This document shows positions 8,727-18,620 of a stretch of 64,000 bases of DNA, piece after piece. The position numbers and the translations under genes were made by a program. Numbering within the stretch: position 1 is the stretch's first letter; every line of letters starts with the position of its first letter. The stretch covers positions 1 through 64,000 of the forward strand of contig JAFIEV010000058.1 of the NCBI GenBank assembly GCA_020832305.1, given 5' to 3'. Under the pieces are notes generated by a model, which saw nothing but the letters and a program-made list of their open reading frames with translations, was not told where the DNA came from and did no database searches. The DNA is from Cyclobacteriaceae bacterium. Its GTDB lineage: Bacteria > Bacteroidota > Bacteroidia > Cytophagales > Cyclobacteriaceae.

Positions 8727-11471
8727 TTATTGAAAAGCTTTTTTAATGATTTCTTCCTGTTCTTTCTGATGTACTTTGGCAAAACCGGTTGCGGGTGACG
8801 AGCTCGGTTTGCGGTATATGCCATCGAATATTTTGCTTCTGTACACACGAAGCATATAAGTCCAGTAGCCCATATTTTCAGGCTCTTCCTGTACCCACCA
8901 GACCCGTGCTTTTTTATACTGTGACAGCAGGTCGTTGAGTTGCTTCTCCGGAAATGGGAATAACTGCTCGATTCTTATGATGGCTACATCTTTTCGTTCA
9001 CTCTTTTTTTGCTCTGCCCTGAGTTCATAAAAGAGTTTCCCGGTACATAAGAGTACCTTTTTTACTTTAGCCGCTTCAGCATAGTCATCGTGTATCAATT
9101 CCCTGAAAGAACCATTTGTAAACTCATCGAGATCAGAGACTACTTCCGGATGGCGCAAAAGTGATTTGGGAGACATCACAACGCAGGGTATCCTGAATTC
9201 CCACTCCAACTGTCTCCTGAGTAAATGGAAGAAGTTGGCCGGGGTGGTGATATTTGCTATTACCATATTGACATCTGCCGCCGTTTGCAGAAAGCGCTCG
9301 GGTCTTGCACTGGAATGCTCCGGACCCTGGCCTTCATAGCCATGGGGTAATAACATTACCAATCCATTCATTTTTTGCCATTTTGTGGCGGCACTTACGA
9401 TAAATTGGTCAAGCATTACCTGGGCGCCATTGACAAAATCGCCAAACTGAGCCTCCCATAGTACTAGGGTGTTAGGTGATGCCAGTGCATAACCGTATTC
9501 AAAACCCAGCACACCAAATTCAGAAAGAAGGGAGTTATAAATGCGGAAATGATTCTGGCCCTCTTCGATATTATCCAGCTGGCAATAAGGCTGATTTGTA
9601 TCAGCATCAAATACCACGGCATGGCGATGTGAAAAAGTGCCTCTTTTTACATCCTGACCAGACATACGTACTGCTTTGCCTTCGATAAGTATTGAACCAT
9701 AAGCAAGCAGTTCAGCATCAGCCCAGTTGAGTTGTTTTTTGTCAAAAAAATCATTTTTTCGCTCTTTTATGAGCTTATCTATTTGCCGGATGGGCTTAAA
9801 ACCTTTGGGTAAACTAGTGAGGGCCATGGCAATTTTTTCTATTTGCTTTTCTGAGATTCCTGTAGCCGGAGACTTTATAAAGTCTTCTGGTTTTGGACGT
9901 CTCAGGTGATGCCATTCTTCATCCAGTTTTTGAGGCTTATAAGGCAGCGGATTTTGTTTTACCTGGTTGAGTCGGTCCTGGAGCAGGTCGCGGAATTCTT
10001 TATCAAGTGTTACGGCCAGCTCTGCATCTACATCTCCCCGGTCTATCAACATTTTTGAATACACCTCCCTTGGATTGGGGTGCTTGGCGATAAGGTTATA
10101 AAGAATTGGCTGGGTAAATTTGGGTTCATCACTTTCATTATGCCCATGCCTGCGGTAGCAAAGAAGGTCTATATAGATGTCTTTACCGAATTTCTGACGG
10201 AATTCAATGGCCAGGTTAGCGGCGAAGTCAACGGCCTCGGCATCATCACCATTTACATGAAGCACAGGTGCATCGATGATTTTACCGATATCTGTGCAGT
10301 AGATACTCGATCGGGCATCGTCGTAATCGGTGGTAAAACCGACCTGATTGTTAATGACAAAATGAATGGCACCCCCGGTCCGGTAACCCGGCAGATTGGC
10401 CATTTGGGTTATTTCATATACTATACCTTGCCCGGCTATGGCAGCATCTCCGTGAATCAGAATTGGCAGGGCGGCCGATAACTGGCCGTTGTATTCTTCA
10501 TCAATCTGGGCGCGGGCATATCCCAATACCACCGGATCTACAGCCTCCAGGTGGGATGGGTTAGGCGTTAGTTTCAGATAAATATGGTTTCCGCAATGGG
10601 TGGTAATATCTGAGGAATAGCCCAGGTGATACTTCACATCGCCATCGCCCATGGTCATATCAGGAATGGCAGTGCCTTCAAATTCATTGAATATTTCATC
10701 ATAAGTTTTTCCCATGACGTTGGCGAGCACATTAAGCCTTCCTCGGTGCGCCATGCCAATCACCACTTCGCGAACGCCCAACTCTGAAGCCCGGCAAATG
10801 ATTCTGTCGAGTGCCGGTATGGTATTTTCTCCCCCTTCGAGAGAAAACCTTTTCTGACCGATATACTTGGTATGCAGAAAATTTTCAAATACCACCGCTT
10901 CGTTGAGTTTGCTGAGAATGCGCTTCTTGGTATCTATTTCAGGATTCCAATGTAAAAAATCATTCTCGGCCTTCTGTTTAAACCACTCTATGATTTCAGG
11001 GTCCCTGATGTGCATATATTCAAAGCCAATGGGACCAAGATAAACTTTTTGCAATGTTTCAATAATACTTCTCACCGAAGCCCTCCCAATGCCTATGATA
11101 TTTCCTACATCGAGTTCAGTATCGAGATCACTTTCACTCAGGCCATGGTCTTCAAGATCGAGAAAGACTTTATGTTTACGACGGGGCCTGATCGGGTTGG
11201 TAAGAGATTTCAGGTGACCCCTTGTGCGATAAGCATGTATGATATTTCTTACGCCAAGTTCCTTAGAGGTAATTTCTGAATCTGCACCGGTAAGCGCGGA
11301 CTTGCCATTTACCGGGGTAATGGCATCGCCATTATTTTGAGAATGGAAATCAAAACCTTCGAAAAAACGCCGCCAGCTCAAATCAACAGACTCCGGATTT
11401 TCGCGATATGCCTTGTACAGTTCATCGATGTAACCCGTATCGGCATTAGAAATATAAGAGTATTTATCCAT
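8727..11471 (-). CDS. sucA: 2-oxoglutarate dehydrogenase E1
   Basis: A 914-residue thiamine-diphosphate enzyme that decarboxylates 2-oxoglutarate and succinylates the E2 lipoyl group in the TCA cycle. The N-terminal YIDELYKAYRENP segment is the E2-binding region of SucA. GMAHRGRLNVL, IHGDAAIAGQG and NNQVGFTT mark the ThDP-binding module, and LPHGYEGQGPEHSSAR is the C-terminal transketolase-like domain. Length is normal for the family. It is the first gene of the operon. TAATTTTG, read on the minus strand at 11502-11495, fits the TAnnTTTG -7 element but has no convincing upstream box. Confidence 0.97.
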   Translation of the reverse strand: MDKYSYISNADTGYIDELYKAYRENPESVDLSWRRFFEGFDFHSQNNGDAITPVNGKSALTGADSEITSKELGVRNIIHAYRTRGHLKSLTNPIRPRRKHKVFLDLEDHGLSESDLDTELDVGNIIGIGRASVRSIIETLQKVYLGPIGFEYMHIRDPEIIEWFKQKAENDFLHWNPEIDTKKRILSKLNEAVVFENFLHTKYIGQKRFSLEGGENTIPALDRIICRASELGVREVVIGMAHRGRLNVLANVMGKTYDEIFNEFEGTAIPDMTMGDGDVKYHLGYSSDITTHCGNHIYLKLTPNPSHLEAVDPVVLGYARAQIDEEYNGQLSAALPILIHGDAAIAGQGIVYEITQMANLPGYRTGGAIHFVINNQVGFTTDYDDARSSIYCTDIGKIIDAPVLHVNGDDAEAVDFAANLAIEFRQKFGKDIYIDLLCYRRHGHNESDEPKFTQPILYNLIAKHPNPREVYSKMLIDRGDVDAELAVTLDKEFRDLLQDRLNQVKQNPLPYKPQKLDEEWHHLRRPKPEDFIKSPATGISEKQIEKIAMALTSLPKGFKPIRQIDKLIKERKNDFFDKKQLNWADAELLAYGSILIEGKAVRMSGQDVKRGTFSHRHAVVFDADTNQPYCQLDNIEEGQNHFRIYNSLLSEFGVLGFEYGYALASPNTLVLWEAQFGDFVNGAQVMLDQFIVSAATKWQKMNGLVMLLPHGYEGQGPEHSSARPERFLQTAADVNMVIANITTPANFFHLLRRQLEWEFRIPCVVMSPKSLLRHPEVVSDLDEFTNGSFRELIHDDYAEAAKVKKVLLCTGKLFYELRAEQKKSERKDVAIIRIEQLFPFPEKQLNDLLSQYKKARVWWVQEEPENMGYWTYMLRVYRSKIFDGIYRKPSSSPATGFAKVHQKEQEEIIKKAFQ

Positions 11472-11609
11472 TAGCTATTTTTGGGATTGAATTTCAAAAT
11501 TAACAAATAATTAACATTCAGTGTTAATCGCTTACCCGCATAAGCAAATATTGATTGGTTTTCAGTCAAATTAATCCTTATGGGCAGTCTATAATTTGTT
11601 GTAAACCAC

Positions 11610-11640
11610 TTTTTTTTTACGAATGCTTCATCTATCTTTG
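11610..11640 (+). promoter_or_regulatory. Promoter candidate for rpsP-rimM-trmD
   Basis: TATCTTTG at 11633-11640 is an exact match to TAnnTTTG. A TTTT at 11610-11613 sits 19 bases upstream, a weak version of the -33 TTTG. The start codon of rpsP follows 50 bases later. Confidence 0.5.
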
Positions 11641-11690
11641 CACTCCATTTTAACAAACGGACGAGATCCGTAAAAATAAGTTTTAAAATT

Positions 11691-12344
11691 ATGGCAGTAA
11701 AAATCAGATTGGCCAGAAGAGGCCGCAAAAAAAAGGCGATGTACGATATCGTGATTGCCGATGCCCGTGCGCCACGTGATGGCCGTTTTATCGAAAAAAT
11801 TGGCACTTACAATCCTTTAACCGTACCGGCCAATATCGTAATGAACGATGACAAAGCGCTGGATTGGCTTTTAAAAGGTGCGCAACCAACCGAAACCGTG
11901 CGTGCCATGCTCTCTTACCGAGGCATTTTGTTGCGCAAGCACCTGCAGATTGGCGTTAACAAAGGCGCTTTAACCCAAGAACAGGCTGATGCGAAATTTG
12001 AAAAGTGGATCGATGAAAAACAATCAAAGATCGACGATCAGACAAAAACTGTTGAGCAGAAAAAAGCTGATGATCTCAAAGCGAGGTTTGAAGCAGAACG
12101 AAAAGTGAAAGAAGCCCGCGCTGAAGAACTGAAAAAGAAAAATCAGGTTGTCACTGAAGTGGAAGCAGAAGCAGAAGTTGAAGCTCCCGCTGCAGAAACT
12201 CCAGTTGCTGAAGCACCAGCTACAGAAGTACCGGCTGAAGAAGCACCAGCTACAGAAGCACCGGCTACAGAAGCACCAGCTGAAGAAGCACCAGCTGCTG
12301 AAGAGGGCGAAAGCAAATCTCCGCAAACTCCGGCCGCTGAATAA
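11691..12344 (+). CDS. rpsP: 30S ribosomal protein S16 with long acidic tail
   Basis: Residues 1 to about 85 are ordinary S16, opening [16 protein letters not shown] and continuing with the [13 protein letters not shown] strand. The protein is 217 residues, more than double the size of E. coli S16. The extra part has a Lys/Glu-rich helical stretch (about 100-150) and then an Ala/Pro/Glu low-complexity tail built from APATEAP and APAEEAP units (about 160-205). Extended S16 is common in Bacteroidota; the tail would lie outside the ribosome core. First gene of an operon with rimM and trmD. Confidence 0.96.
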   Translation: MAVKIRLARRGRKKKAMYDIVIADARAPRDGRFIEKIGTYNPLTVPANIVMNDDKALDWLLKGAQPTETVRAMLSYRGILLRKHLQIGVNKGALTQEQADAKFEKWIDEKQSKIDDQTKTVEQKKADDLKARFEAERKVKEARAEELKKKNQVVTEVEAEAEVEAPAAETPVAEAPATEVPAEEAPATEAPATEAPAEEAPAAEEGESKSPQTPAAE

Positions 12345-12365
12345 TATACTAAAATGTAGCAGGTA

Positions 12366-12887
12366 ATGAAAGTTGAAAATTGTTTCCTGCTTGGGTATAT
12401 CATCAAGCCCCATGGTAATCAGGGTAACCTTCAATTGTTTATTGATGCAGATTACCCTGAATCATACAATAATCTGGAATCAGTTTTTGTCAAAATCAGA
12501 GACAAACTGGTTCCTTTTTTTATTCATTCCATTCGCATACAAGGAAATAAGGCGGTAGTAAGTTTTGAAGATGTTTCAGATATGGAAGCAGCTGAAAAAC
12601 TCAAAGGACTTGAAGTGTACCTTCCTGACCATATGTTGCCGGCTATGGATGAAGGGTCATTCTATTACCATGACATTATTGGTTTTACGGTGACTGATAA
12701 AAGTACTGGTGAGCTGGGTGTGGTAGAAAATGTGTATACCCAGGGCATACAGGACCTGATTTCGATGCGGTACAAGGGCAAAGAAATTCTCATCCCCGTA
12801 ATTGACGAGATCATTCTTAAGGCCGATGCCGAAGAGAAAAAATTACATGTAGACCTTCCTGATGGATTAATTGACGTTTTCTTTTAA
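12366..12887 (+). CDS. rimM: Ribosome maturation factor RimM
   Basis: A 173-residue protein that binds S19 in the 30S head and assists late maturation of 16S rRNA. The N-terminal barrel starts with [17 protein letters not shown], the usual G-x-HG-x-x-G signature, and the PRC-barrel half has FYYHDIIGF followed by [20 protein letters not shown]. Length is typical. It starts 21 bases after rpsP and ends two bases before trmD. Confidence 0.96.
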   Translation: MKVENCFLLGYIIKPHGNQGNLQLFIDADYPESYNNLESVFVKIRDKLVPFFIHSIRIQGNKAVVSFEDVSDMEAAEKLKGLEVYLPDHMLPAMDEGSFYYHDIIGFTVTDKSTGELGVVENVYTQGIQDLISMRYKGKEILIPVIDEIILKADAEEKKLHVDLPDGLIDVFF

Positions 12888-12889
12888 TC

Positions 12890-13582
12890 ATGCTGCGTAT
12901 TGATATCATCACTTGCCTGCCAGGTTTGCTCGAAGGGCCTTTTTCACACTCCATCATCAAAAGGGCCATTGATAAAAAACTTTCCTCTATACATATCCAC
13001 AACCTCAGAGACTATGCTTTTAACAAGCATAAAAGTATTGACGATTATGCCTATGGCGGTGGTGCCGGCATGGTGATGATGCCTGAGCCGATTGCATTAT
13101 GCATTGAGGCCCTGCAGGCAGAAAGAACATACGATGAAGTTATTTATCTCAGTCCAGATGGCGAAACCTTTAGCCAGTCCCACGCCAATGCCCTTGCTCT
13201 GTGTCATAATCTGATCCTGCTCTGTGGTCATTATAAAGGTGTGGATGAAAGAATTCGCGAACATTTTATTACCAGGGAAATCAGCATAGGAGACTATGTC
13301 CTTTCCGGAGGCGAGCTCGCTGCTGCAGTGATTTCAGATGCAGTTATTAGGTTACTACCCGGTGCCTTGTCTGATGAAAGCTCTGCACTGAACGACAGCT
13401 TTCAAAACGGATTGGTAGCCCCGCCTGTTTATACACGTCCGGCCGATTTCAGGGGGCATAAGGTTCCCGATGTATTGCTCTCAGGTCATGCTGCCAATAT
13501 AGAAGATTGGCGTCACGAGCAATCCCTCATCAGAACCCGGCAACGCAGACCGGGCCTTTTCGATGAAAGCGATCCCTCTTAG
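12890..13582 (+). CDS. trmD: tRNA (guanine37-N1)-methyltransferase
   Basis: A 230-residue SPOUT methyltransferase that uses SAM to methylate G37 of tRNAs with a G at position 36, preventing +1 frameshifts. The [12 protein letters not shown] segment (about 52-63), [12 protein letters not shown] and the knot motif [13 protein letters not shown] are all present, and the C-terminal [19 protein letters not shown]-like helix region is intact. It follows rimM directly. In many bacteria rplS comes next; here it does not, and the following gene is an unrelated fucosidase 170 bases away. Confidence 0.97.
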   Translation: MLRIDIITCLPGLLEGPFSHSIIKRAIDKKLSSIHIHNLRDYAFNKHKSIDDYAYGGGAGMVMMPEPIALCIEALQAERTYDEVIYLSPDGETFSQSHANALALCHNLILLCGHYKGVDERIREHFITREISIGDYVLSGGELAAAVISDAVIRLLPGALSDESSALNDSFQNGLVAPPVYTRPADFRGHKVPDVLLSGHAANIEDWRHEQSLIRTRQRRPGLFDESDPS

Positions 13583-13752
13583 ATTACAGTCTGAAGATAG
13601 GATAGCCCCGTAATAAATATTTCGCAATCTTCGGCTTTTTCCAACGCTTTATTTTTTGTTTCATACCCTTAATTCATACTAAATATCCATATCTCTGTGG
13701 CACATCCGCTTAGTATGGCTATATTCGTATGTAAATTAATGCACCAACACAT

Positions 13753-15090
13753 ATGAAACGAAGGGATTTACTCCGTTACTCCGCGGCACTCGCTACTACA
13801 CCTGTGCTTTCATTTGCTCAAAAACCCAGGGAAATACCAGCAGAAAAAGCGATTCCCCGGTCCTACTTTGGCGATGGTCGCGACTGGTTTTTTCAGAAAA
13901 GATATGGAATGTTTGTGCATTGGGGCTTGTATGCCATTCCGGCCTGGCACGAACAGCATCAGTGGAGGGCCAAAATGAGCCGCAAAGATTATGTGCAACT
14001 GGCCGAAATGTGGAACCCTGTACAATTTAACCCTGAACAGTGGCTCGACCTGATGGAAGAAGCCGGCATGAAATACATCACTTTTACCACCAAACATCAC
14101 GATGGTTTTTGTCTCTGGGATACAAAATATACCCAATACAATACCATGAACACCCCCTATGGTAAAGACATTCTGGGCATGCTTGCCGATGCCTGTCATA
14201 AACGCAACATTCCGCTTTGCCTCTATTATTCTGTGGCCGACTGGCACCACCCTAATTACCCCAACCAGGGCAGGCACCATGAACTGTCCGGTCCGGAACC
14301 CGGAGATGAACCCAATTGGGGCCTTTACATGGAGTTTCTGAAAAATCAGGTGAAAGAACTCTGCACCAACTACGGAGAAATACACGGGTTCTGGTGGGAT
14401 ATGAATGTGCCGGAGCACAAAGATCCCTCAGTTAACGCCATGATCCGCAAACTTCAACCCAAGGCGGTGATCAACAACCGTGGTTTTGATGATGGTGACT
14501 TCGGCACCCCCGAAAGAGACTATGACACCAAAGCCATAGAAGCTGAAGGCTTTAGCCGGCCTACGGAAGCCTGCCAATCGGTGGGCATGGAAAGTTGGGG
14601 CTTTCGGAAAAATGAAAATTATTACACAGACAAGCATCTCATTAAAAGCATAGATCAGTTTCTCGTTCGCGATGCCAACTACCTGCTCAATGTTGGTCCA
14701 ACCGAAGAAGGAACCATTCACGAAACATCGGCTGGCATTCTGAAAAGAATTGGCACATGGTATAAATCTGTTGAAGAATCTTTTACCGGTGTGGTGCCCG
14801 CCTCAGGGCTTATTGAGAATAAATGGGTATCGTGCACCCGACGAAATAAAACGCTCTATGTGCATCTCAATAAAGATGTTCCCGGAGATGCTGTTAAGCT
14901 TCGCCCCCTGCGGCAGCGGCCTTTAAAAGCCACTTTACTCAATACCGGCACTACCATCGAAACGGCTGCCGACATGGCGCCTTCTGACCATAGCTCGGGT
15001 ATGAAATACCTGCGACTTGAAAATTTACCCGCCAATGATTTGTGTAACACGGTTATGGTCATTAAACTTGAATTTGAATCAGAAATATAA
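13753..15090 (+). CDS. Alpha-L-fucosidase, GH29
   Basis: The 445-residue enzyme has a GH29 catalytic barrel: RYGMFVHWGLYAIPAWHEQ at the start, FTTKHHDGFCLW, and GFWWDMN, in which Asp216 aligns with the GH29 nucleophile. NYLLNVGPTEEG closes the domain and a short beta domain follows. The N-terminus MKRRDLLRYSAALATTP resembles a Tat signal peptide with a twin Arg, so export may occur folded. It hydrolyses terminal alpha-L-fucose from glycans, plausibly fucoidan or algal and animal glycoconjugates. It heads an operon with the VOC gene (6-base gap) and another glycosidase. No SusC/SusD pair is in the window. Confidence 0.88.
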   Translation: MKRRDLLRYSAALATTPVLSFAQKPREIPAEKAIPRSYFGDGRDWFFQKRYGMFVHWGLYAIPAWHEQHQWRAKMSRKDYVQLAEMWNPVQFNPEQWLDLMEEAGMKYITFTTKHHDGFCLWDTKYTQYNTMNTPYGKDILGMLADACHKRNIPLCLYYSVADWHHPNYPNQGRHHELSGPEPGDEPNWGLYMEFLKNQVKELCTNYGEIHGFWWDMNVPEHKDPSVNAMIRKLQPKAVINNRGFDDGDFGTPERDYDTKAIEAEGFSRPTEACQSVGMESWGFRKNENYYTDKHLIKSIDQFLVRDANYLLNVGPTEEGTIHETSAGILKRIGTWYKSVEESFTGVVPASGLIENKWVSCTRRNKTLYVHLNKDVPGDAVKLRPLRQRPLKATLLNTGTTIETAADMAPSDHSSGMKYLRLENLPANDLCNTVMVIKLEFESEI

Positions 15091-15096
15091 AAAATT

Positions 15097-15468
15097 ATGA
15101 TAAACGGAATCGATCACCCGGCCATAGCTGCCGATAATCTTGACTTGCTGTCTGACTGGTATCACGGTGTATTGGGCTATGAAAAACATTTTTACAATCC
15201 CGAAAAAAACGTATGGATACTCAAAGCTCCGGATGGCACATTTCTCGAAATGATGCAAAAAGATGACAGTCCGCGGCCTAAACGCAATGTACTTACTTCA
15301 GGGCTTTCGCATCTTGCTTACAGGGTTGATAACCTCGACAATGCCATTAAATTTCTTGATGACCATAAGGTAGAGTGGATCAGCGATGTGGTGGATGCCA
15401 TAGGTGGTGGAAAGCTTCGCAGCTTTAATGACCCCGAAGGCAATATGCTGCAGGTGGTTCAACGCTAA
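15097..15468 (+). CDS. VOC (glyoxalase/dioxygenase) family protein
   Basis: A 123-residue single VOC module. Two beta-alpha-beta-beta-beta halves are visible: one starting GIDHPAIAADNL, the other LSHLAYRVDNLDNA, with metal-ligand candidates His7, Glu51, His72 and a Glu in NDPEGNMLQ. VOC proteins bind a divalent metal and act as lyases, epimerases, dioxygenases or resistance proteins, so the reaction is not predictable. Its place between two glycosidase genes, 6 bases after one and one base before the other, suggests a role in sugar metabolism, which is inference only. Confidence 0.8.
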   Translation: MINGIDHPAIAADNLDLLSDWYHGVLGYEKHFYNPEKNVWILKAPDGTFLEMMQKDDSPRPKRNVLTSGLSHLAYRVDNLDNAIKFLDDHKVEWISDVVDAIGGGKLRSFNDPEGNMLQVVQR

Positions 15469-15469
15469 A

Positions 15470-17113
15470 ATGTTCCCGCGGATAGAAAATCTCAGCAAAA
15501 GGCTGACTATATGCCGAATGGCCGTATTGTCAACTGCCTTTTGCTTACCGCTCTTTTTTCTGTCCGTTTTCACGTGTGCCCAGACCATTCATAATGCCAA
15601 TACAAAGGAAAACTTTTATACCGGGTCTTTTAATTTTGGCGTAAACGGCGGTTATTATCCGGGTTGGTTTGATGATCATATCGCCAATATTGCCGCCGGA
15701 AATCCAAAGCTCAGACTGCCAGGCGCCGGTTTTAACAGCCTGCGGCCCGCCCTTTTTGCACATTTTCTCGAAGAGTGGGGTTATGACATCCGGGTGGATA
15801 TATTTCAACATTACAGCAGCCTCGGCATGCAAAACCACGCCGTTTTTATAGGATATCCATCCGAACAACAAAGGTCCCACGATTCTTTTTGTGAAAACGA
15901 ACCTTCAAAAGTTTTTGCAAATCTGTATGAGCCCATCTGGATGGAAGGCAAACAAGGCACAGAAGTGAACAAAAACAACCACTACGCCTGGTATGTATAC
16001 CGAATGGTACAAAAATATGGTGACTACGTAAAATTCTGGGAGGTATGGAATGAGCCTGATTTTACCCATAGCCCCGGAGCTTATAAAAGAAAGGGCGAGG
16101 AAGGAAACTGGTGGGATATGGATCCTGAGCCCTGTGAGCTCTCCAACCTTTATGCCCCGGTTCAATATTACATTCGCATGTTGCGGATTACCTATGAAGT
16201 GGTAAAAACCCTGCAACCTGATGACTTCGTCTGTACAGGAGGGATAGGTTATCCTTCATTTCTCGATGCTATCTTGAGAAATACCGACAATCCCGATCAG
16301 GGAAAGATCAGTGAGGAATACCCCGAAAAAGGTGGCGCCTGGTTTGATTGCCTCAGCTTTCATTACTATCCCATGTACGATTTGCATCGCTGGGACAATT
16401 CTATTGCCGGCTTTCGCTATGAACGCCATTCTGATGCGGCTGCCGATGGTATTGGCAGGGCCAAAGGCAGATTTGAAGAGGTATTACAACAATACGGCTA
16501 CGATGGCAGGAACTATCCGGAAAAAGCCTGGATCATTACCGAATGCAACATCCCAGGGGTGCAGATCTCCGATAAAGACTATATAGGTTCAGATGAGGCC
16601 CAGCGGAATTTTATTATCAAAGCCCTGGTGCAATGCCATAAAAGGGATATATCGGGATTGTATTTTTATCAGATCGCCAGCACCCAATCGAGAAATGAAG
16701 CCAGAGATCCTTTCGATGCCATGGGATTTTTTGAAATCATGCCCTGTTCAAAACCTTACGACTACAATACCTGCAATGCAGCCTGGGCTAATAAAACCAC
16801 TGCAGACTTCTTGAAAAATGCGCAGTACCATGCAGCAATGACAGGCGAAATGCTGTATACAGAAGGCATTGACGGGGCTGTTTACCGCGATGAACGAAAA
16901 GAAAGATATATTGCCGTGCTTTGGGCAAAAACTCAAACAGACCAAAATGAATCAGCTTCGGTTTCATATACCCTGCCTGAGCATTGGGAAAGCAACAATA
17001 CCCGACTTTATGAATGGGATTACAGCAAGACCGGAAAAGACAGAAAACTTAAAGACAGAAATATTGAGTTGAATGGCAGTCCCGTATTTATTATCTGGCA
17101 AATAAAGAAATAA
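15470..17113 (+). CDS. Secreted clan GH-A glycoside hydrolase, family uncertain
   Basis: Start at the ATG at 15470 gives 547 residues; the ATG at 15518 gives a cleaner signal peptide ending FTCAQ. The fold is a TIM barrel of clan GH-A: FWEVWNEPDF supplies the acid/base Glu195 and WIITECNIPG the nucleophile Glu358, with FDCLSFHYYP between them. This resembles GH39 or GH5-like enzymes, but I cannot place the family. It is translationally close to the VOC gene (one-base gap) and cotranscribed with the GH29 fucosidase, so it probably acts on the same glycan. A short all-beta domain follows the barrel at about residues 455-547. Confidence 0.72.
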   Translation: MFPRIENLSKRLTICRMAVLSTAFCLPLFFLSVFTCAQTIHNANTKENFYTGSFNFGVNGGYYPGWFDDHIANIAAGNPKLRLPGAGFNSLRPALFAHFLEEWGYDIRVDIFQHYSSLGMQNHAVFIGYPSEQQRSHDSFCENEPSKVFANLYEPIWMEGKQGTEVNKNNHYAWYVYRMVQKYGDYVKFWEVWNEPDFTHSPGAYKRKGEEGNWWDMDPEPCELSNLYAPVQYYIRMLRITYEVVKTLQPDDFVCTGGIGYPSFLDAILRNTDNPDQGKISEEYPEKGGAWFDCLSFHYYPMYDLHRWDNSIAGFRYERHSDAAADGIGRAKGRFEEVLQQYGYDGRNYPEKAWIITECNIPGVQISDKDYIGSDEAQRNFIIKALVQCHKRDISGLYFYQIASTQSRNEARDPFDAMGFFEIMPCSKPYDYNTCNAAWANKTTADFLKNAQYHAAMTGEMLYTEGIDGAVYRDERKERYIAVLWAKTQTDQNESASVSYTLPEHWESNNTRLYEWDYSKTGKDRKLKDRNIELNGSPVFIIWQIKK

Positions 17114-17335
17114 TGAGGGTGCGATGAAAATCGCAAATCGGCCTGGCTAATCTCAGCATTGAATAAATAACCCTCCAATTCATTATAAAAACCCGCTTGC
17201 TCAGTTATTTTCACCTGGCGCTTGCACTTCCTGAATTTCAGGTCCCTGGTCACAAGAAATTTTTTTCCACTTTCTATGATGACATTTCAGCGAACCTCCG
17301 ATGTGCTAATAAACAACCGGCAAATGTAAACCGCT

Positions 17336-18565
17336 ATGAAAAAGTTTATTACAACCACTTTCTGTATTACCATTGCTCTTATGTCTGGCTTGCCATTGCT
17401 TGCCTTGCAGCAGAGTAATATTCGAAAAAACAAGTTTTCCGGGCAGCATTTTGCCGCGGAAGCGGAGCATACTATTGGTATGAAAACGGAAACAAATCAT
17501 CGGAAAACCATGGAAACCACCGCGGCTGAAAGAGTAACGATAATGGATCAGGCATTGAATATGTCTATGGCAACAGTAAATGTTCCATCAGGATGGAAAC
17601 TGCACCAGGATGTTGCCTCCAACCCCAATGGTGCAGGTTATTTGAAGTTTCACATTTCAATAGAAAGTCCTGAGGGAGAAATATACGGCTATCTCCCCGC
17701 CATGATCAATTATTTTGTGTACAACATGTATGGTCAGTGGACGGGGACAAGTTTTGAACAACTGGTGCAATATCTGGCGCACTATTCCGGGCAACCCTAT
17801 CTTGAGAAATTCAGCATGGGAAAAATAGAACCGGATCATGAGGCCATGCAGCATGAAGCGGTGAGGCAGGCCGCCCATCAGCATCAGCAAATGATACAAC
17901 AAAGTAATGCCTATGGAGGGGGTTACTCCCAGGCCATCGCTGACTTTGGCGTATACAAGCTCGAATGTAAGGCCTTCCGCAAAAACGTTGCCTATAAAGG
18001 CAGTATAAGTGTTATGAAGCTCGGAACCATCGACCAAAGCCCACAAATGCAGATTTATCATGGGCCAATTTTCGGAAGCTATATTTTTGCCCCCGAAAAA
18101 TTAATCGTTAAAGCCCTGGCCAGAGAAGATGTATTGCAGATACAGATTAATCCGGCATGGGATGGCAAAAGATCTCAGATTATCGATAGAGAAACGCAAA
18201 GGATGTCACAAGATCACCAGCAAAGGATGGCGGCCCAGCAACAGCAATTTCAGTCTCATCAACAAAATATGGCCGCCCAGCGTCAGCAATTTGAACAGCA
18301 CAACCAGGATTGGTACCGTCGAAATTTTGGAAGTGGCGGTTCCGGCGCTTACTCAGGAAATGCGGCGGTCACCGATGCCATCACAGGGTATAGTTCATTC
18401 AACGATCCTTATACCGGTCATCAGATTAAACAGGAAGGACATTACGATTATTGGTATACCAATGAGTTTGGCGAATACCATGGCACCAATGACCCGAACT
18501 TTCAACCTGAAAGGCATTATAACGGAAATTGGCAGGCCATTCAGCCGCTCAAACCTGATCATTAA
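17336..18565 (+). CDS. Secreted Gln-rich protein, unknown function
   Basis: A 409-residue protein with an N-terminal signal peptide (MKKF...LPLLALQQ). The middle (about residues 80-275) looks like a globular domain with VPSGWKLHQDV and YGYLPAMINYFVYNMYG. From about 285 to 325 a Gln/Met/His-rich stretch with QQRMAAQQQQFQ and QQNMAAQRQQFE is probably a coiled coil. The tail is Tyr/His/Asn-rich and ends WQAIQPLKPDH. I do not recognise the family. It lies 55 bases upstream of the sigma factor gene on the same strand, with a promoter candidate in between, so it need not share that operon. Confidence 0.75.
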   Translation: MKKFITTTFCITIALMSGLPLLALQQSNIRKNKFSGQHFAAEAEHTIGMKTETNHRKTMETTAAERVTIMDQALNMSMATVNVPSGWKLHQDVASNPNGAGYLKFHISIESPEGEIYGYLPAMINYFVYNMYGQWTGTSFEQLVQYLAHYSGQPYLEKFSMGKIEPDHEAMQHEAVRQAAHQHQQMIQQSNAYGGGYSQAIADFGVYKLECKAFRKNVAYKGSISVMKLGTIDQSPQMQIYHGPIFGSYIFAPEKLIVKALAREDVLQIQINPAWDGKRSQIIDRETQRMSQDHQQRMAAQQQQFQSHQQNMAAQRQQFEQHNQDWYRRNFGSGGSGAYSGNAAVTDAITGYSSFNDPYTGHQIKQEGHYDYWYTNEFGEYHGTNDPNFQPERHYNGNWQAIQPLKPDH

Positions 18566-18576
18566 GTATTAATTGA

Positions 18577-18607
18577 TTTGGATAAAAAACAAATTGTAGT
18601 AAATTTC
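18577..18607 (+). promoter_or_regulatory. Promoter candidate of the sigma / CHAT operon
   Basis: TTTG at 18577-18580, then 19 bases, then TAAATTTC at 18600-18607: seven of eight consensus bases in TAnnTTTG at the preferred spacing. The sigma ATG lies 13 bases on, giving a very short leader. This fits the primary Bacteroidota sigma factor and not an ECF-type site, so the operon may have basal expression. Confidence 0.5.
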
Positions 18608-18620
18608 TGCAATCGTTTTA

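Noticed and set aside
12024-12434. Cys/Phe-rich minus-strand frame opposite rpsP
   Set aside because: It is the antisense image of the Ala/Pro/Glu repeat tail of S16.
15404-15469. Longer start for the clan GH-A glycosidase
   Set aside because: The extra 22 residues overlap the VOC gene and carry no signal peptide. The ATG at 15470 follows directly after the VOC stop codon.
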